From NCBI GenBank assembly GCA_002409595.1, contig DHNQ01000012.1:1-64000 (forward strand): 64,000 nt of DNA, in the 5' to 3' direction. This document shows, piece by piece, positions 61,620 through 64,000 of this stretch (the first letter of the stretch is position 1; each line of letters starts with the position of its first letter). The position numbers were made by a program, and so were the translations under genes. This DNA is from Dysgonomonas sp. UBA5412. Its GTDB lineage: Bacteria; Bacteroidota; Bacteroidia; Bacteroidales; Dysgonomonadaceae. The notes under the pieces were generated by a model. The model was not told where the DNA came from. It ran no database searches and was given only the letters and a program-made list of their open reading frames with translations.

Positions 61620-61652
61620 AAAATGAGCCGAAACTAATGTCCGGCTCATTTT
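61620..61652 (-). terminator. Terminator of the DUF805 gene
   Basis: AAAATGAGCCG (61620-61630) pairs perfectly with CGGCTCATTTT (61642-61652). It lies 24 bp downstream of the DUF805 stop on the minus strand and is A/T-tailed both sides. Confidence 0.8.
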
Positions 61653-61676
61653 ATATAGGATAAAATATCTGTTGTC

Positions 61677-62039
61677 TTATACAGTTTGATCTGCTTTAGG
61701 ATCTGAACCATACAGATTATCACCTTTCTCTCCTTCTGTTATCAAAAGGATAATATTATAGATAGGGATTAAAATAAACCAACCACTTTTGCCAACATCA
61801 TGCATTCTTCTCACAGCCACAGCAATCGTTGGTATCAATAGAGCCAAAACAAGTAACCCAATAAGGCCTAATACTATACTACCTAAGGTAGAAGATATAA
61901 ACATAAGAATAATGGCTAAAATATAAGCAGCGATTATTATTATATTATAAAATAATATGAACATCCAATACTCCTTGCGTCTAGCTCTTCCATTAAAATC
62001 TGCGTAACGCTCTTTTATTACTTTTAAAAACCACTCCAT
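61677..62039 (-). CDS. DUF805 family membrane protein
   Basis: The 120-residue protein has the DUF805 signature: FNGRARRKEYWMFILFYNIIII in part near the N-terminus and VRRMHDVGKSGWFILIPIYN near the C-terminus, with three or four transmembrane helices (about 26-47, 50-75, 93-108). Such proteins are small inner-membrane proteins of unknown role. Monocistronic, followed by a terminator. Confidence 0.9.
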   Translation of the reverse strand: MEWFLKVIKERYADFNGRARRKEYWMFILFYNIIIIAAYILAIILMFISSTLGSIVLGLIGLLVLALLIPTIAVAVRRMHDVGKSGWFILIPIYNIILLITEGEKGDNLYGSDPKADQTV

Positions 62040-62257
62040 GTTTCAATTCAATTTAGTTTATATTAAAATAAGATAATTTGTGAATATATTGTGCGACTTG
62101 TTTTATTTACATTTGTTAGTTTGTGCAATTGCATATGTTAAGTAACCACAAAAATAATAAAAAAGGGATACAACTACAAATTAATATTCAGTTCAATTGT
62201 TTTTATCAGGAAATAAAAATTTAAGACTATTTCTATTGGAAATAAAAAACTATGCAC

Positions 62258-62290
62258 TATATTTGCAGTGTTCTATTAAACTAATACACT
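62258..62290 (+). promoter_or_regulatory. ABC operon promoter with overlapping GntR-type operator
   Basis: TATATTTG (62258-62265) is a -7 box. The stretch 62267-62290 starts AGTGT and ends ACACT with partly matching interior, the form of YtrA-subfamily GntR operators. It covers the expected transcription start just before the ATG at 62296, so repression by the GntR regulator encoded downstream is inferred. Confidence 0.6.
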
Positions 62291-62295
62291 AAAAT

Positions 62296-63132
62296 ATGGT
62301 AACAATTAATAATCTCAGTTTCTATTATAATAAGAAAAGACCAGTATTTGATAATGTTTCCTTCAATATCAAAAATGGAATATACGGGCTACTCGGGGAG
62401 AATGGTGTTGGCAAAACAACATTCTTACATCTCATCAGTGGACTTTGCTTTCCCAAAAATGGAAGTTGCAAAGTTTTAGAATACGAATCAGCTCTTCGGA
62501 ATCCGAATATGCTAAAAGAAATCTTTTTTCTACCCGAAGAATTTCAAGCACCCAATATATTGATAAAAGATTTTATTAAATATAATTCAGTATTCTATCC
62601 TAATTTCAGTGAAATTCAGTTTGAAGCGTACCTAAACGATTTTCATGTAGAAAAAGACAGAAAAATATCCGAGTTATCTTTAGGGCAAAAAAAGAAAGTA
62701 TTGATAGCCTATGCACTTGCTCTTAATACCCGAATAACATTATTAGACGAACCTACTAATGGACTGGATATACCATCAAAATCACAATTCAGAAAGATTA
62801 TAGCTTCTGCCTTTGATGAAGAAAAATGTATATTAATCTCGACGCATCAGGTACGCGATTTAGAGAATTTGATTGATCCGATAATCATTCTTGATCGCAA
62901 CGAAGTCTTACTAAACAATTCGGTAGAAGAGATAACAAGGAAATTACTATTCTCATATACTTCTTACAAACCGGAGGATACTTTATTTTGCGAACAGACA
63001 ATGCAAGGTTATTCAACCGTACAGGAGAATACCTATAACGAAGAAAGCATTCTGAATATAGAAACTCTCTTTAATGCAGTTATAAATAACAAGAAAAGAA
63101 TTAAAGAATTGTTTAATACTTCTAACAGATAA
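62296..63132 (+). CDS. ABC transporter ATP-binding protein
   Basis: The 278-residue protein has Walker A LGENGVGKTTFLHL, Q-loop region FFLPEEFQAP, ABC signature LSLGQKKKVLIAYAL, Walker B ITLLDEPTNGLD and H-loop STHQVRDL. It is the ATPase of a small exporter of the YtrB type. It pairs with the permease-like gene 4 bp downstream, and the operon ends with a GntR regulator. Substrate unknown; relatives respond to cell-envelope stress. Confidence 0.92.
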   Translation: MVTINNLSFYYNKKRPVFDNVSFNIKNGIYGLLGENGVGKTTFLHLISGLCFPKNGSCKVLEYESALRNPNMLKEIFFLPEEFQAPNILIKDFIKYNSVFYPNFSEIQFEAYLNDFHVEKDRKISELSLGQKKKVLIAYALALNTRITLLDEPTNGLDIPSKSQFRKIIASAFDEEKCILISTHQVRDLENLIDPIIILDRNEVLLNNSVEEITRKLLFSYTSYKPEDTLFCEQTMQGYSTVQENTYNEESILNIETLFNAVINNKKRIKELFNTSNR

Positions 63133-63136
63133 TAAA

Positions 63137-63922
63137 ATGGATACAGTATTTAATATAAAACGCTTTTGGAACTTAGGAAAACGTAGTTTTTTCTTATCTA
63201 AAATACATTATTTATATATTTTAGGTGGACTTACCGGGTTGTATATATTATCAATGCTACTATACATATTAGTAGAAGTACATTTGAGTGGAGTTCTATT
63301 TATGGTAGCAGGATTTATTATTGTCACATCGCCTTGTTTCTTGGAAAAAAATATAAACAGGCACTCAGGTGTATTCGATTTCATGACTCCGGCATCCTCT
63401 TTCGAGAAATATCTCAATATTTGGGTCAAAAATATATTGATATTTCCAATACTTATATTTGCTGTGATATTTTTGTTAAACCTAATTTCTGGTATTATCC
63501 CGAATGAAAGCGTAAATGAGCATGCAATCAAAATGTCAACTAGCAATATATTCAAAAGCAATACAATAACGTTTCTGTTATCAACACAGGCATACTTTCT
63601 TGCAGGACACTTATATTTTAAAAAATATGCTTTTGCAAAAACAACATTAACAATCCTATCCTTCTATATGCTCTTAATCTGTATCGGAATAATTGTAGTA
63701 TATATGATTTATCAGGGAGGAAGTATGACCTTCAACCTTTCCTCTAATACAGAGGCTTCTCATATAACCGCATACAAATCCGGTCAGGATCTTGGAGAGT
63801 CAATCTCTTTATCAATATTGCATGACAAAACAATAAAAATATTAAACATAGTGGTAGGAATCGTTATGATTGGAGGACTATGGATTGTAAGTTTCTTCAA
63901 ATTAAGAGAAACAGAAATATAA
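63137..63922 (+). CDS. ABC transporter permease-like membrane protein
   Basis: The 261-residue protein has about six transmembrane helices, including IHYLYILGGLTGLYILSMLLYILVEV in part, LFMVAGFIIVTSPCF, FPILIFAVIFLLNLIS, FLLSTQAYFLAGHLYF and IVVGIVMIGGLWIVSFF. It has no conserved enzyme motif. Its place between the ATPase and the GntR-like start makes it the membrane partner of the exporter. The family is not recognised more finely. Confidence 0.75.
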   Translation: MDTVFNIKRFWNLGKRSFFLSKIHYLYILGGLTGLYILSMLLYILVEVHLSGVLFMVAGFIIVTSPCFLEKNINRHSGVFDFMTPASSFEKYLNIWVKNILIFPILIFAVIFLLNLISGIIPNESVNEHAIKMSTSNIFKSNTITFLLSTQAYFLAGHLYFKKYAFAKTTLTILSFYMLLICIGIIVVYMIYQGGSMTFNLSSNTEASHITAYKSGQDLGESISLSILHDKTIKILNIVVGIVMIGGLWIVSFFKLRETEI

Positions 63923-63926
63923 GATT

Positions 63927-64000
63927 ATGGATTTCAAAACAAACAAACCAATATACTTGCAGATAGTAGACTTTTGTTTCCAAAAGGTGCTAGCCAATGA
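63927..64000 (+). CDS. GntR/YtrA-type regulator, N-terminus only, cut by the window end
   Basis: The ATG at 63927 follows the permease stop by 4 bp. The 24 visible codons read MDFKTNKPIYLQIVDFCFQK in part and continue VLANE. KPIYLQIVDF is the usual opening of YtrA-subfamily GntR winged-helix regulators that sit with ABC operons. It likely represses the operon through the AGTGT/ACACT palindrome upstream of the ATPase gene. Confidence 0.75.
   Translation, partial: MDFKTNKPIYLQIVDFCFQKVLAN

Overview
The window looks like a low-GC Bacteroidota chromosome, most likely order Bacteroidales and perhaps a Dysgonomonas or Parabacteroides relative. The evidence is paired SusC/SusD genes, a Bacteroides-type conjugation block (MobABC, TraA to TraQ), many TAnnTTTG promoter boxes, a Bacteroidota histone-H1-like gene and TAA-rich, A/T-rich intergenic DNA. 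Genus is inference; no rRNA or housekeeping marker is present.

Region 1 (1-24671) is an alpha-mannan or high-mannose-glycan utilisation locus. Twelve genes run leftwards from about 21.9 kb: a Big2 plus endonuclease/exonuclease/phosphatase-fold (EEP) lipoprotein, SusC, SusD, a GH130 enzyme, a SusE-like surface lipoprotein, a six-hairpin glycosidase, GH92, GH125, GH97, GH92, EEP and a second six-hairpin glycosidase. A broken sugar-phosphate transporter fragment lies at the far left. Divergent from the operon is an 855-residue membrane-spanning regulator with a periplasmic LamG/Kelch-like sensor and a cytoplasmic SARP-type DNA-binding end. Together these genes could bind glycan at the surface, import it, trim alpha-mannose and alpha-glucose, cleave beta-mannosides and sense the product directly across the inner membrane.

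Region 2 (24835-59048) is an integrative conjugative element (ICE)-like block. MobC, MobB and MobA read leftwards and traA, traB, traD, traE, traF, traG, traI to traO and traQ read rightwards, with a highly structured, probably oriT-containing gap between them. After traQ come a methyltransferase, an IS110-family element with a candidate bridge-RNA leader, and a two-component plus CzcCBA-type metal efflux operon, all likely cargo. Then, leftward again, follow the ICE accessory genes DUF3873, pcfJ, pcfK and others. A MITE-like element with IS21-style multiple-repeat ends lies upstream of pcfJ's short neighbour. A recombinase-in-trio (RIT) element with perfect 26-bp inverted ends has split pcfK in two. 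No ICE integrase or excisionase is visible, so the ICE ends cannot be placed.

Region 3 (59049-64000) looks like ordinary chromosome: a histone-H1-like gene, a candidate structured RNA, DoxX, a tandem TonB_C protein, DUF805, and an ABC ATPase and permease followed by the start of a GntR/YtrA-type regulator that probably controls that operon through a palindrome over its promoter.
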